Source: Cokeromyces recurvatus (Eukaryota; Mucoromycota; Mucoromycetes; Mucorales; Mucoraceae). From it: a stretch of DNA of 64,000 bases. The stretch is taken from contig NW_026251396.1 of the NCBI RefSeq assembly GCF_025118155.1, positions 124,001 through 188,000 on the forward strand, written 5' to 3'. The notes beneath the pieces were generated by a model, which saw only the letters and a program-made list of their open reading frames with translations, had not been told where the DNA came from and did not search any database. Of the stretch, positions 1 through 11,672 are shown one piece after another (position 1 is the first letter of the stretch; every line of letters starts with the position of its first letter). The translations under genes and the position numbers were made by a program.

Positions 1-1257
1 TTGCATTATTAAAGTTATGTTTAGAAGGGCGAGGGATTCGAGCGCCCTTAGCGGCATTAACACTATTGGCCTATTATTCTATCTTGACCTCATTTGCACC
101 TCAACTTTATTCAAAGGAAATGATGGCACCTGCCATCGAATGTCTCTTGGATGCACAAACGCATCATCCCAATTCCTGCTTTTTCTTGTTCTTTGCAGCC
201 CGTATTGCGCGTGTAGCTCGTAACTTGCCACTCTCTATTCAGTCTTTTACCTTTGCCGCTGAATCAAGTCATGGTGAATGGATTGAGGTAGCGATGAAAC
301 AAAACGCAGATTACGAGATAGGCTTTAACTTGGCCTTACAACTCAATTGGAAATCCGCTGCTCGTTATTTCGAACAATTGAGTCATGAAAATTATTGGTC
401 ACCTGCTTTCTCAAAATACTTTGTAGGTGCCTGTTATGAGATGTTGGGCCAACGATCAGAGGCCATCCTGGCCTTTGCTGAAGTGTCTCAACTTGCTGAA
501 AGGAAAAAGATGAGTTACATTGATGCTTATGTCTTGAAAAAGGTAGACTTATTTCAAAGGAGTGGATATCAAGATTTAGATTTCATCTTGCCTGGATTAG
601 AAATTTTATTAGTTATGAATGCCTTTGGATATTTAGAAAGGGAGAATCTTGAGATTTGTTTAACCAAAGTACAAAATACATTAGAAAAGATTTATGAGAG
701 AGAAAAGATGGAATATATGGTTAGATTACGAGAGCTTGTACCTACTACAGACCCACCAAACTATTATGATCAACGAGCTATCCTCTTATTGATAAAGGCA
801 TCTATTTTAAATTCACTTGATAGACATGAGGAGACCATTGTTCATTTAAATTGGATCTTGGATCATAAGGATCGTATTGAAAATGAAAAATGGGTTATTC
901 CTTTTACATACTGGGGTAAAATTGATAACTATAGGGAAAGAGGAGAAGAAGAAGAAGAAAAAAGGAAAAAAAAGGAAAAAAAAAAAAGACTAAATTAGCT
1001 AACTAACTAAAATGTGTGTGTATATGTATTTAGAATCGGGTGTCACTAGTTGGGGAATGGGTAAATATAAAAAAAGTCGCAAATTATGGCAACTAGCGAT
1101 GACAAGTACAAAATATGATTTTGAATATCGTATGGCAGTTCGGTTAAGTTTAGCACTTGGCAAATGTGATGAAATGGGTGTACCTCATATTGAAGAAGAA
1201 GACATGAAAGGCTCTATGACAATAGGACGAAAAAGAATGCCTATCTTAAACTCATAA
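1..1257 (+). CDS. IML2: IML2/TTC39-family TPR protein, 3' part (5' end outside window)
   Basis: Family members (yeast Iml2, animal TTC39) are helical-repeat proteins linked to lipid droplets, mitochondria and inclusion-body clearance. The frame is open from the first base (first full codon at 3) with no credible start, so the N-terminus lies off the window. The early residues GLEGRGIRAP-like 'LCLEGRGIRAPLAAL' followed by a hydrophobic helix are typical of the family, as is the C-terminal 'YWESGVTSWGMGKY' TPR-like segment. Two exons: 1-915 and 1034-1257, with a GTAAAA donor and TTTAG acceptor. Splicing joins TGG-G to AA-TCG and restores the family motif across the junction; reading through the intron gives only a Lys/Glu-rich tail. 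It ends with stop TAA at 1255. The family call is firm; the exact cellular role is not visible here. Confidence 0.85.
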
Positions 1258-2225
1258 TTATTTCCTTTTTTTTTTTATCTACTGAAAATATATAATTGTA
1301 TATTATTATAAAATAAAACAAAGTAAAATAAAATAAAGCAAAATAAAATAAAAAATAAAAATGATATAGGTATTTTTGCGCATATATTTAGGGAAAAAAA
1401 GTCTTATTCTCCGGGTAATAACAATAAATTTGAATGTCTTGGAAATATAATCTAATAAATGAACTGAGTTATTACATGATAAAAAAAAAAAAAAAAAAAA
1501 AAAATTATAATAATAAAAATAATAGCGAAAAAAACAAAAGGAATGATTAGCACTCAATAATTAAACGTCATTTATTATTTCATAAATTAATATAAAGTCT
1601 ATTTTACAAAAGAATCTCGAGAAAGAGTCAATATTAATTGACAGTTTATTTAACTATAATATGCACATACAGTAAGACATGATCTCGACTTGAAAAAAAT
1701 AAAAAAAGAAAATATGTATTATGTAAAACCTTTTAAATTATATGTATTTGTTTCCCCTACCATGTTATTTTCACACTATGAAACGACTGATTAGGGAAAT
1801 AGTTATAATTTTAAATAGAGGAACAATAGGTATTATTTTACATTCATGTATTGGATTGCCTACTTCTTCACAAAAAGAGTTGATTTTATATACACTGATT
1901 ATTCTTACAAGAAATTATCTTAATTTTGTTATAATATAAACAAGCAGATACACACATAATACATGCATATGAATATGTACGTGTAACTTTATTTATTATA
2001 AATTTGAGATCGACTTTTAGATAAGCACGAGTTTTCATAAATGAGGAAATGAACTCCTACTGAACAATTTTACTAAATTATATTTGTGTAGCATTTAATG
2101 AGCATCACTTTATATTGTGAATCTTTAGCCCTCTCTCTCTCTCTTCTTTTTTTTTTTTTTTTTTTCTTAATAATTATTCTTATTCTTTTTCTCTTCTCAT
2201 ATCTTCTTGGAATAACTAACTGTAA
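1258..2225. other. intergenic spacer, no gene seen
   Basis: AT-rich spacer with AAATA/AAAATAA runs, a 24-base A tract near 1481-1504 and a T/C-rich stretch at 2131-2166 just before the next start. Short open frames here have simple composition and no recognisable motif. Confidence 0.6.
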
Positions 2226-2909
2226 ATGAAGCTTCTTATTTGTATCTCTATTTGTATATTATCGTTTATTTTAAATATCGCCGAAGCAAACAAAATATAC
2301 GGTCGTGGATTAGCAACCGTAATGACTTTTGATAATTCAACTATGGACTCTTCTAATGTTTTGGATAAGCGTGGAGGTCGCGGTACATGGTATGTAAATT
2401 TATAAAAAAGAAAAAAAAAAGATCAAAATATGAAATTAACTTGTCAAATATGACATTCATTAGGTATTCTGGAACCGGTTTAAAGCATGCAGCTTGTTAT
2501 GGTCGTAAGGGTCTTCCTGAATTTTCTGCTAAACCTCATAATATGATCGGTGCTATGGTAGAGTATCATCTATCCATAATAACGCCTTTAATATACAATC
2601 CATCTGTATATTGAATTTTTTTTTTTATGTATTCATTTATTTTTCTCTCTTCTTTATATATAGGCAATGCATCATTTTGAAGAATGCTATAAATGTATGA
2701 AAATTACCAATAATAGAAGGAAGAGTAGAACTGTCATTGTCAAAATTATTGATAAATGTGCTGGCTGCAAGGTTGGAAAGGCTATTGACTTGTCTCCTGC
2801 TGCATTTAGAAAGCTCGCTGACCTTGAACAAGGTGTGGTTGATATCTCTTGGAAAGTTGTTCGTTGTCCAAAGGATATTGAGCCCAGAATGGGCCCCAAA
2901 AGACATTAA
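2226..2909 (+). CDS. secreted RlpA-like double-psi beta-barrel protein
   Basis: Small secreted protein of 167 residues from three exons (2226-2389, 2464-2557, 2664-2909). It opens with a signal peptide (MKLLICISICILSFILNIAEA). A Lys-Arg pair at about residue 49 ('LDKRGG') looks like a Kex2 processing site, giving a mature domain that starts 'GGRGTWYSGTG'. The mature part has the hallmarks of the RlpA/expansin-like/barwin double-psi beta-barrel: a TWY-G-TG-L--A-CG-like start, then 'VKIIDKCAGCKVGKAIDLS' and 'AFRKLADLEQGVVDISW'. Six cysteines could form disulfides. Fungal relatives are wall-associated, and some act in plant or host contact. No catalytic activity can be assigned. Both introns restore the frame exactly, and the domain is complete. 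Confidence 0.85.
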
Positions 2910-3300
2910 ATAATTACATGAATGTAAATTTATATCCTTTCTAAATTATTATAAAATTTCTCTCTATTTCTCTCTTTTTTATATATATACATATATATTT
3001 ATATTTCTTTTGCGCTTATATTACATAAGCAATACAAATACATACATGATACTATTTATCCCGTCTATAAAAACTATAATTCTCTACCTTGTTTTGCCTG
3101 TGAATAAATACATATATAAACCGTTTTTATTTATTTTTAATTTTTTTTTTTTTGTCAAGTTTCCATGTTTGCCGAATATCCAATAAAAAAAAAGAACTAC
3201 TACTAAATGAAAACTAAATACTAACTAAAAAAAAGAAAGAAAAAGAAAGATATAGAGGAACGATATTTATATATATACATATATTAAATGGTGGTGTATA

Positions 3301-3680
3301 TTAGTTCTTCTTTTCTTCAGCTTCAGCCTTTTGAAGGAATTCACGAATAAATGCTTCTTCATCAGTAGAACTAGCTTGAATAGGAGGAGTAGCGGGTTGA
3401 GGAGCCTTAGGCTTTAACATAGCCCAAGCACCGAGAGCAGCATAAGAGCTAATGAAAAATATGGCAAGCTAAAAAAAAAATAAAATAAAAATAAAAAAAA
3501 ATAAATGTTAAAATGTCGAATTAATATTTTCTTCACAATTGAATCTCGCAAATGATTGAATTATTTCCATTCCCTTCGACCATATACATATATGCGTGTA
3601 TATATATATGTATGTATATATATCCCCTTTTACCTTGTGATTAGGAACTTTTTTCCTGCAATAACGTAATGACCTGCCAT
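3301..3680 (-). CDS. ATP19: ATP synthase subunit k (Atp19-like), with a -1 frame break
   Basis: Small inner-membrane subunit of mitochondrial F1Fo-ATP synthase, associated with dimer formation in yeast. Exon 1 (3634-3680) encodes 'MAGHYVIAGKK'. Exon 2 (3301-3468) encodes one membrane helix ('LAIFFISSYAALGAWAM') and a soluble acidic tail containing 'DEEAFIREFLQKAEAEE', matching the layout and length (about 70 residues) of Atp19. Exon 1 does not join exon 2 in frame. Reading from the ATG gives GGA-AAA-AAG-TTC, whereas the family motif G-K-K-V-P-N-H-K-L-A needs one more A in the run at 3649-3654. No alternative donor, acceptor or upstream ATG rescues it. The cause could be a base undercall, a real mutation or recoding (see findings). 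The stop TAA is at 3301. Confidence 0.75.
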
Positions 3681-4304
3681 TTTATTTCTTCTTTCTTGTT
3701 TTATAAAAATAAAATAAAATAAAAAAGGTGGGGAAAGTTGCAAATAAAAAATAATATTAGATTATTTCACCAGGGGAAAAATAATTAGGGCAGTGTTCGG
3801 TACACAGCGGGGCAAGGAAATCAAAGTCACTGATACTTAACGTCATCAATAATTAACATACTCTCTTATAAAACATTTTAATTGGCTAATAAATTATGTT
3901 GTAGTAGCATAAAAATTGATTTCAATTTGCATAGGACACAAAGTCGATGTACAGATATTTGGTGTGCACCAAGGGATTATAAACTCTTTATAGTTCTACT
4001 ACTTATCAATGCATTCGTTTATATGAGATTACTTGACTCCTGTTTATTAAAATACTAGAATAAAATAAAATAAAGCATAACTAAATTACTTGAGTCTTTT
4101 TTTATGATGTAAACGAATGACGCATTTTATAAATAAAGTAAATATGCATAATAGTATCTATTATTATTATTATTTTTTTTAATAAAAATATAAACATATA
4201 AAAAAAAAAAAAGTCCTATAATAATGCAAAGTATCCTTTATTTATTTATTATTTATTTCTTTCATTCTTTCCCTTTTTTTTTATTCTATTTTCTTTATCC
4301 CTAA
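3681..4304. other. shared upstream region of divergent Atp19-like and RPEL genes
   Basis: About 620 bases between two divergent start codons. AT-rich with several TTATTA and AAAATAA runs. No open frame with protein-like composition and no convincing TATA element was found. Confidence 0.5.
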
Positions 4305-4964
4305 ATGAGTAAGTGAAATTCTAATATTTATCTTTAACTGATTTTTTTTTTTGAAGCTGTACCTGAAAATACACCTAAAAATCTTGAAGCTCAGTTAGCT
4401 CATCGACCTAATCTTCAAGACTTGATTGATAGAAATATTATTAAGGGTACTAACTAACTCATATATAACAGTTTAGTCATTTTTATTACTAAACACTATT
4501 ATAGATCCTAAAATTGCTCCTGCTATTCAACAACAAAGAGATGAACTGGAAAAACGAAGAATTGAAGATTCTTTACGTCATAAAATTGACCATCGTCCAT
4601 CGCCTGAATTACTTATTGAACAAAATATTTTGAAGGGTATATTATTATGTAATATATGTGTATATAGAAGATGATATAATAACGTGTTTTATTATATTAC
4701 AATAACAAAAAGATTCAAAAGTCTCACCAGCTCTTCAAAGACATCAGCTTGACTTGGAACGACATATATTACAAGACACTTTGAATCATAAAATTCAAGA
4801 TAGACCTAAGCTTTCTACTCTTATTGAGCAAGGTATTTTAACAACAGGTAAAGTGTTTAAAGAAGTAGTTGATATTATTTACTTTGAAAATATAAAAATA
4901 AAATAGAATAAAATAAAATTGACTTTTTTTTAATAAAATATATATAGAAGAAGTTCCTAAATAA
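4305..4964 (+). CDS. small three-repeat RPEL protein (G-actin binding)
   Basis: RPEL motifs bind monomeric actin. This 125-residue protein is almost nothing but three of them: 'LAHRPNLQDLIDRNIIK', 'IDHRPSPELLIEQNILK' and 'IQDRPKLSTLIEQGILT', each with the Arg-Pro, the leucine five residues later and the following hydrophobic helix. Five exons: 4305-4308, 4357-4446, 4505-4636, 4713-4847, 4948-4964. The first coding exon is only ATG plus one base before a perfect GTAAGT donor. Every intron is phase 1, and each inner exon carries one repeat plus its linker. The full length is in frame. Its likely role is buffering or regulating G-actin; no other domain is present. The acidic residue of the classical RPxxxEL motif is Asp, Leu or Thr here. 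Confidence 0.85.
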
Positions 4965-5166
4965 GAATGAAATGACGAAATATCACAAATGAGAATCTTT
5001 AAAGCGTTTATGATTCAAGTAAATAAATTTAGCGTTTAGTGTATAAATGCGTTACATATAAAGAAGACAACACAAGTTTTTTTTTTATTTTATTTTTTTT
5101 ATTTTCCTTTTTTTTTATTTTCTTCTTCTTTTTCTTCTTTTCTCTTTTTTCTTTCAAACTATATCA

Positions 5167-7112
5167 ATGATTTCAAATATATTCAAATTAAGGACAGCCT
5201 CTACTATTTCTAATTTGCTTGCTAGAAATAGTACGTTTTATGCTCGTTCTTTGTCTACATTTGAAAAGCATCGTTCTGTATTTGATACTCTTGGTATTGA
5301 AAAGACAAATAATAAAGGCGTCTTTGATGGAGAATGGAAAGGTTCTGGTGACATTGTAGCCTCTTATAATCCAGTAAATAACGAAGTGATTGGCGAAGTG
5401 ATTACTGTAAGTAACATTTTATTTTATTTTTCCCACGAAACAAATTTCCCACACATATTGAATGAATATTATTTAGGGTACAACAAATGATTTAAATGTA
5501 GCTCTTGACAAGGTGGCTGAAGCACAAAAGATATGGAGAGAGGTTTGTAGTAGTTTATGTCTAAAAAAAAAAAAAATGGTAGTGTTCTTTACTGATCTTT
5601 TCCCTCCCCACCCCCTTCTTCTTCTTGATAGATTCCCGTTCCTAAACGTGGTCATGTCTTACTTACAATGAGGAATGCCCTGGTTGAGCATTTGGAACCT
5701 TTAGGAAAATTAGTTGCATTAGAAATGGGGAAAATTTTACCTGAAGGAATTGGTGAAGTTCAAGAATATATTGATATTTTAGAATATGCCTTGGGTTTAT
5801 CTAGAATGCTTCAAGGTTCTATCATTCCATCTGAAAGACCTGGTCATGCTATGTTAGAAACTTGGAATCCATTGGGAACTGTAGGTATCATTAGTGCCTT
5901 TAACTTTCCAGGTAAGAATTTTTTTTTTCTTTAATAAAAAAAAAAAAAATATCGTATCATATACATATATCCAATACTCCTTCATATTCTTTAGTCGCTG
6001 TATACGGTTGGAATTGTGCTATTGCTCTTGTCACAGGAAATGGTACGCTTTGGAAACCTGCACCTACAACTCCTCTTGTTTCAATTGCTGTCACACGTAT
6101 TATTGAGAAAGCCTTAAAGCAACATGATCTTCCCACTTCTTTATGTTCTTTAGTTACAGGTGATGCTCAAGTTGGCCAAGCTTTGGTCGCTGATAAACGT
6201 TCCCATGTTGTTTCCTTTACTGGTTCAACTCATGTTGGTAGACAGGTTGGCAAAGTAGTTCAAGAACGATTTGGTCGCTCCATTTTAGAACTTGGCGGTA
6301 ATAATGCTCTCATCGTCACGGATGAATGTGATTTAGATTTAGCTGCTAGAGCCGTTTTGTTTGCTGCCGTCGGTACAGCAGGTCAACGTTGTACTACTAC
6401 GCGTCGTTTAATTGTACATGAGTCTGTCTATGATCCTCTCATTGAAAAATTGAAAAAGGCTTATCAACAAGTTAAAGTAGGTGATCCTCTAGAAGAAGGT
6501 GTCCTGTGTGGTCCACTTCATACAAAGGAAGCTGTTCATGTCTATACGAATACATTAAATAAACTAAAGGAAGAAGGAGGAGAGATTATCGTAGGGGGTC
6601 GTGTATTAGACCATGGCTCCTTAAAATCTGGTAACTTTGTAGAGCCTACAATGACTAGAGTACGTCCTGATATGAAGATTGTTCAAAATGAATCTTTCGT
6701 TCCTATTCTTCATACCATGACCTATAAGGTAAAAAAAAAAGAGAGAGTTATTTTTATTTTATTTTATTTCTTCTTATTTTATTTTAACATGGCTCATGTA
6801 TATAAATAGACTTTAGAAGAAGCTATTTATTTTAACAATAATGTAGCTCAGGGATTATCAAGCTCTATATTTACAAATAATCCTTCTACTATTTTCAAAT
6901 GGATTGGTCCCTCTGGCTCTGACTGTGGTATTATTAATGTTAATATTCCTACAAACGGAGCTGAAATTGGTGGTGCCTTTGGTGGTGAAAAGGAAACAGG
7001 AGGGGGTAGAGAAAGTGGTAGTGACAGTTGGAAACAATATTGTAGACGTGGTACTTGTACTATTAATTATTCTGGTGCTCTTCCTTTAGCTCAAGGTATT
7101 AACTTTGGTTAA
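5167..7112 (+). CDS. ALDH7A1: alpha-aminoadipic semialdehyde dehydrogenase (ALDH7A1/antiquitin family)
   Basis: NAD-dependent aldehyde dehydrogenase that oxidises alpha-aminoadipic semialdehyde, and betaine aldehyde in some species. Five exons (5167-5406, 5477-5542, 5632-5911, 5995-6728, 6810-7112) give 540 residues. The N-terminus, rich in Arg/Ser/Thr and without acidic residues for about 35 positions, looks like a mitochondrial presequence. Visible family motifs: '[15 protein letters not shown]', the cofactor loop '[11 protein letters not shown]', the general-base region 'LELGGNNA', the catalytic cysteine in '[13 protein letters not shown]', and the C-terminal '[18 protein letters not shown]'. 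'[11 protein letters not shown]' and ELGGNNA are characteristic of antiquitin rather than other ALDH families. All junctions keep frame. It converges with the galactokinase gene, with about 285 bases between stops. Confidence 0.93.
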
Positions 7113-7397
7113 AAAGAAAACTTTGATTTTCTTGTCAGATGGAAAAAAATAAAATAAAATAGATGACATATGTTTGTGTATAATTCATTATATACTACAT
7201 AAAATAAAAATAAACAGATGTAGATTTTTATTTATTTATTTATTAATGAATTTATTTTATTTTATACATATACAAATATATATGAAGAATGAGTTAGTAA
7301 TAAACAAGGAAGGGAGTTAAAAAAAGGAAAAAAAAAAAGATGCATGTTATGTATAATACAAAAATAGATACATATGTAATATACATATATATATATC

Positions 7398-9083
7398 TTA
7401 GAAACCAGTATAGATGGCAGCACCACTACAGGGCTTAGTAGCAATGATAGCATCATCTAATTCCTCTTCAGTAATATTAGGATAAGTCTTGCGATAGAAT
7501 TCATTCTTGAGAACTTCAATAAGCTTAGGGACATTATCTTCAGTGGTCAAGTGAACTGTACTACCACCCCAGCCAGCACCACTCAATCTTGAACCAAAGG
7601 AACCATGCTTACGGGCAATCTCACAGACGTTATTAATTTCGGGACATGAGCACATAAACATCTTATCACAGGATTCTTGAGAGGCATTCATGAGGTTACC
7701 AAGGGCCTTCAAGGTTGAGTCATCCTTGCTGTTCTCACAGGTCTTACGGAACTCGATGACACGAGATGCCTCAGACAAGACGTGCTTGGTACGTTGAAGG
7801 AGACGGAAATAGTCTGTCTCGACGGGGAAACGAGTCATGTATCTAGCCTGAAGTTCCTTGACAGGGATATCGAGCATCTTGGAGACTTCTTCAAGGGTAA
7901 AACCATTACCTTCTGTGTTATCCTTGGGATAGTGTTGTTCGGCCTTGGCAAGAAGGTCAGAGAAGCGCTCTACTTCATTAAGAGAGGAATCCTGATAGTA
8001 AAGATCATAGACTTCTTTAAGGGTATCAACAGGAGGTAAGTTAAGGACCTTGGCAAGGAAAAGAGCGGCCATGTGGGTTTCGACAACACGAAGGTTATAG
8101 TTACGAGGAGCAGTAACGAATTTATCGGCAGTGACCAAGGTATTGGCGATAACGAAGGCTAACTTGGGGCTGGTGACAGGTAAAGGAACAGGTGCAGTGT
8201 GGAGCTTAGGAACAAATTCAACATGAAGAGCAAAGTCCTTTTCGGAAAGTACAGATGCACTTTGATCCATACCACCAGAGTTGACACCGACGTTACGTTC
8301 AGCAACAATAGCAATCTCGGTAAGTTCGGTCTTTGAAATAGACAATTTGTTGGCCGTCACAACCGCCAAAGCAGAAGCACAGACAAAGGCAGCGGAAGAG
8401 GAAAGTCCACCGCCAGCGGGGACAGTACCATCGACCATCAAGAAAAGACCCTTAGGCTTATCCAATCTGAACTTTTCAAGCATACCCTATAATATACAAC
8501 AATAACAACAACAAAAAAAAAAAGATAAAGGGGTTTTATTATTATTATTATTAATTCCTTTTTCTTTCTCATTAACATTTTTTTTTTTTTTTTTTTTTTT
8601 TTTGCTTTTTACCTTATAACCACACTTGAAATAGTTGGACCATTCCAACTTGGTAGCATCAATAGTAACTACCTTATCTTTACCTTCATAATCAAATTCT
8701 CTGGCAGGATACTTCTTATCATTGATATTAGCAAGACGAACCTTAGTATCTTCATCTATAGTTGAACCAACAATGATAACATCACGTTCAATAGCCATAG
8801 GAAGGACACCGAAACCACAGTAATCAATGTGTTCACCAATCAAGTTGACACGACCAGGTGAACGAACAACAAATTCGGGCTTACGTTGATAAACCTTTTC
8901 AAATTCTGCAATAAGTTTCTTATAACGCTTTCTAATAAATTTTAAAACAATATAATCAGACATTACATACACACACACATCACACACAAAAAAAAAAAGA
9001 AAAGTAACTTACTCTTGCTTAGGGACAGCGGTAGGATCATAGATCTTATCCAAAGATTCGAAAGAAGGAACAGGAGTAGACAT
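7398..9083 (-). CDS. GAL1: galactokinase (GHMP kinase family)
   Basis: Phosphorylates galactose at C1 in the Leloir pathway, in the cytosol. Three exons (9013-9083, 8613-8931, 7398-8486) encode 492 residues. The galactokinase signature 'GRVNLIGEHIDYCGF' is near residue 53, the GHMP ATP-binding loop 'VPAGGGLSSSAAF' near 150, the catalytic-Asp region 'NSGGMDQSASVL' follows, and the third motif 'SRLSGAGWGGSTV' is near the C-terminus. Length and motif spacing are those of fungal Gal1/Gal3-type proteins. The loop GLSSSAAF is intact, which in yeast separates the active kinase from the sensor-only Gal3. The start at 9083 gives MSTPVPSFESLDKIYD and is preceded by a TATA-like element. Confidence 0.95.
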
Positions 9084-9162
9084 TTTTAGTTTTTGTTTTA
9101 TTTAAAAGTAAAAATAAAATAAAATAAAATAAAAACCGGATAACAAAAGCTTATAATAGTGT

Positions 9163-9172
9163 CCTTTTTATA
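9163..9172 (-). promoter_or_regulatory. TATA-like box of galactokinase gene
   Basis: On the minus strand the sequence reads TATAAAAAGG about 80 bases before the galactokinase ATG, a good TATA match in spacing and sequence. In such AT-rich DNA the match alone is weak support. Confidence 0.4.
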
Positions 9173-10275
9173 TTAATTTTTTTTTTCCAAAAAAATACAG
9201 TAGAGTAATAGATTCAATGCAGCATACCTGGGTTTTAAACGGAGTGTGACTATTTGATTTCATAAGCAAGGTTTGTGTAACTATTTCAAAATCAGACGAA
9301 GTTCCTTTTCTACGGAAAATGGGAAGCATGTAGCTTTTTTTTTTTTATGCCTCCTAAAGGATATCTTTCTTTTTTTTCATATAATTTTCCATCATTCATA
9401 TTTTATCCTGCTGCTCTACTTCTTCTTCTCCTTCCCACCCAAAAAAAAAAGCGGGAATTTACCTTATCCTTTACTCTAGTTTTATTTCCTTAATTGGAAC
9501 TTTAATTTTTTTTAATAAATTTATTTTCTTACAAATTTTGGGAAATAGAGTCAGAAGCTGTATATGTTTTAATGTTGAGAGAGAGAGAGACATATAAAAA
9601 AAAATTAAGGATTAAAAGGGCTTTCTTTGCTTACTTAATCATTTTTTTTTTTTATTTTTTTTTATTTTTTATTATTTATTTTTTATTATTTTTTATTATT
9701 TATTTTTATTTATTTTTATTTTTTTTTTTTTTTTTTTTTTTTTAGAAAATCATTTCTTTGTGGAGACAAGAATAAAAGGCTTATATTTGTATAAACACAT
9801 ATAATCCTTGAAAATAAAAACCTTACCCAATCAAATTCATTTAGGTCATTTGAAGCGAAAAAAAAAAAAATAAAATAAAAAAAGAGACAAATATACCTAA
9901 TTTCGGTCTGGCTTTTTGCCGTTAAACAAGCAAGCATTTTTTTTTATCATTGTAAACTCTGTAAAATATTTTTTTTTTTTTTTTTTTTAAAAAAAAAGCC
10001 CTTTAATTTTTTTTTTTTTCTAAAAAAAAATAAGAGCAAATAAACAAACTAATTAGCTACATGCATTACAAGTAATTAAGTTTTTTGTTATATTTTATAT
10101 ATTCTTAACAATATTATAAACAGACAAAAAAAAATCGTGTTTATATTCTGGAATTGACAGTGATAACATTCAGCTCTACATTAAACACACATATATACAT
10201 ACATACATACATACATACATACGCATATATACATACGCATATACACATACAGACAGATATTTTAGCATTATAATT
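9173..10275. other. spacer between galactokinase and AP-1-like genes
   Basis: Mostly homopolymer and near-homopolymer DNA. T-rich blocks lie at 9643-9743 and 9969-9990, and a CATA/TACA tetranucleotide run sits around 10193-10222. No open frame with protein-like composition was found on either strand. Confidence 0.5.
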
Positions 10276-11672
10276 ATGAATAATAATAATAATAATAATC
10301 AGATTAGTAACAGTAATACACATCCATGGATGATGTCTTCTGGTAAGTTTAATAAAGATCTACACATCTTTTATTTATTAATCATTTATTATACATGTAT
10401 ATATAAGCTAATGGACCCGAAGTTTTTAATTATATGGTAACTAGGCCGCCTGGATCTGTGTTGCCCATTCCTCTTACTCAACAACAACAACAAACCAATT
10501 CATCGCTACAACCCCAATTACCACCAAGACAGTTTGAACAACCCTTTTCGCCACCTGCGCAGGCGCATGACTATGATTATTCAAAGGTTACTACAAAAGG
10601 CAATCGGGCAGTTATTCCCTCGAAAAGAGCAGCACAAAATCGTGCGGCACAGAAAGCTTTTCGACAAAGAAGAGAACAATATATTAAAGATTTGGAAGCT
10701 AAAGCGAAATTAATAGATACATGGCAGGAGGAATTACTAGCGCTGAGGAATGAAAACAAAGAATTACGGGAAAGAGTGAGTTTATTAGAAAGTCGAATTG
10801 TTATATTGGCAAAAGGTGAAATAGACAAAATACCAGAGATGAGCAATAACAACAGCAACAATAATAGTAATAGTCATAATAGTAATACACCAAAAAAGGT
10901 GCCTATACCAGTTTCACCAGCAACTATAATGAGGAAAAACTCTATTGAACAATCCATATCCGTGAATCATAATGAAAATAATTCAATGTCTTCTAATAAG
11001 AGATCGCATAGTCATGATTCACCGCGGATAATACCACATGAATTGTCTGATTCAGAAGATAAAAATAATCTTGGCCCAAAACAGTCTATGCCCTTAAGAA
11101 GATCCGAACAAACAGAACTTGAGAGCTCTTCATCGTATCCTATAAATGATCATGATTCCATAGGAAATGATAGTTTACGGCAACATGAAGATAATAAAAA
11201 ACGTAAAATAGTAGATAATACATTAAATCTAGGAGAAACAACAACAACAACGACACCTATGGATCAAGTATCGACGTCAAACAATAAAACGTCTATAAAT
11301 ACAACTGTTATTCAAAACTCAAACAATAATGCAATATTATTGCCTATTCAGGAACCACTCCAATATCCTCCGAACCCATACTGGACAAATAACTCTAATG
11401 ATCCAAATAATAATAATAGCATAACAGACATCAATCAAGTGCCAGCTATGGGTGGTCCTAGTGACTTTGATTTAGATTTTGATTTTGATCCATTCTTTGA
11501 AGAAGACTTTGGTCCTACAATTGCTAATAATAATGAATTTTTACCGAATGCAAATAGTGGACAAGTATTAGATGATCTATTTGCAATGTTACAGACTAGA
11601 CAAAGACCTCAAATTCCAATGATTCCAATAGAAGAAAATTCAGGATTATTAACCAATAATACAGGAAATTAA
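10276..11672 (+). CDS. fungal AP-1-type bZIP transcription factor (Pap1/Yap family)
   Basis: Nuclear DNA-binding regulator of 443 residues from two exons (10276-10342, 10408-11672). The basic region 'KRAAQNRAAQKAFRQRREQ' contains the N-x-x-A-Q-x-x-F-R signature of the fungal Pap1/Yap subfamily, followed by a leucine zipper up to about residue 130. The rest is low-complexity Asn/Ser/Gln sequence plus an acidic Phe-rich patch ('DFDLDFDFDPFFEEDFG') that resembles a transactivation segment. No cysteine occurs anywhere in the predicted protein, so the cysteine-rich domains by which Yap1/Pap1 sense peroxide and control nuclear export are absent. It therefore resembles Yap members not regulated by direct thiol oxidation. 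Its target genes cannot be inferred. Confidence 0.9.

Noticed and set aside
1306..1557. Minus-strand open frame rich in Phe/Tyr/Leu
   Set aside because: Translation of poly(A)/AAATA repeats; no motif, no splice context, simple composition.
3301..3680. Alternative splicing to explain the Atp19 frame break
   Set aside because: Only one GT donor and one AG acceptor fit; an upstream exon in the needed frame meets a stop. An indel or recoding is required.
10193..10222. CRISPR-like regular repeat
   Set aside because: Simple CATA/TACA tetranucleotide microsatellite without spacers; the genome is eukaryotic.
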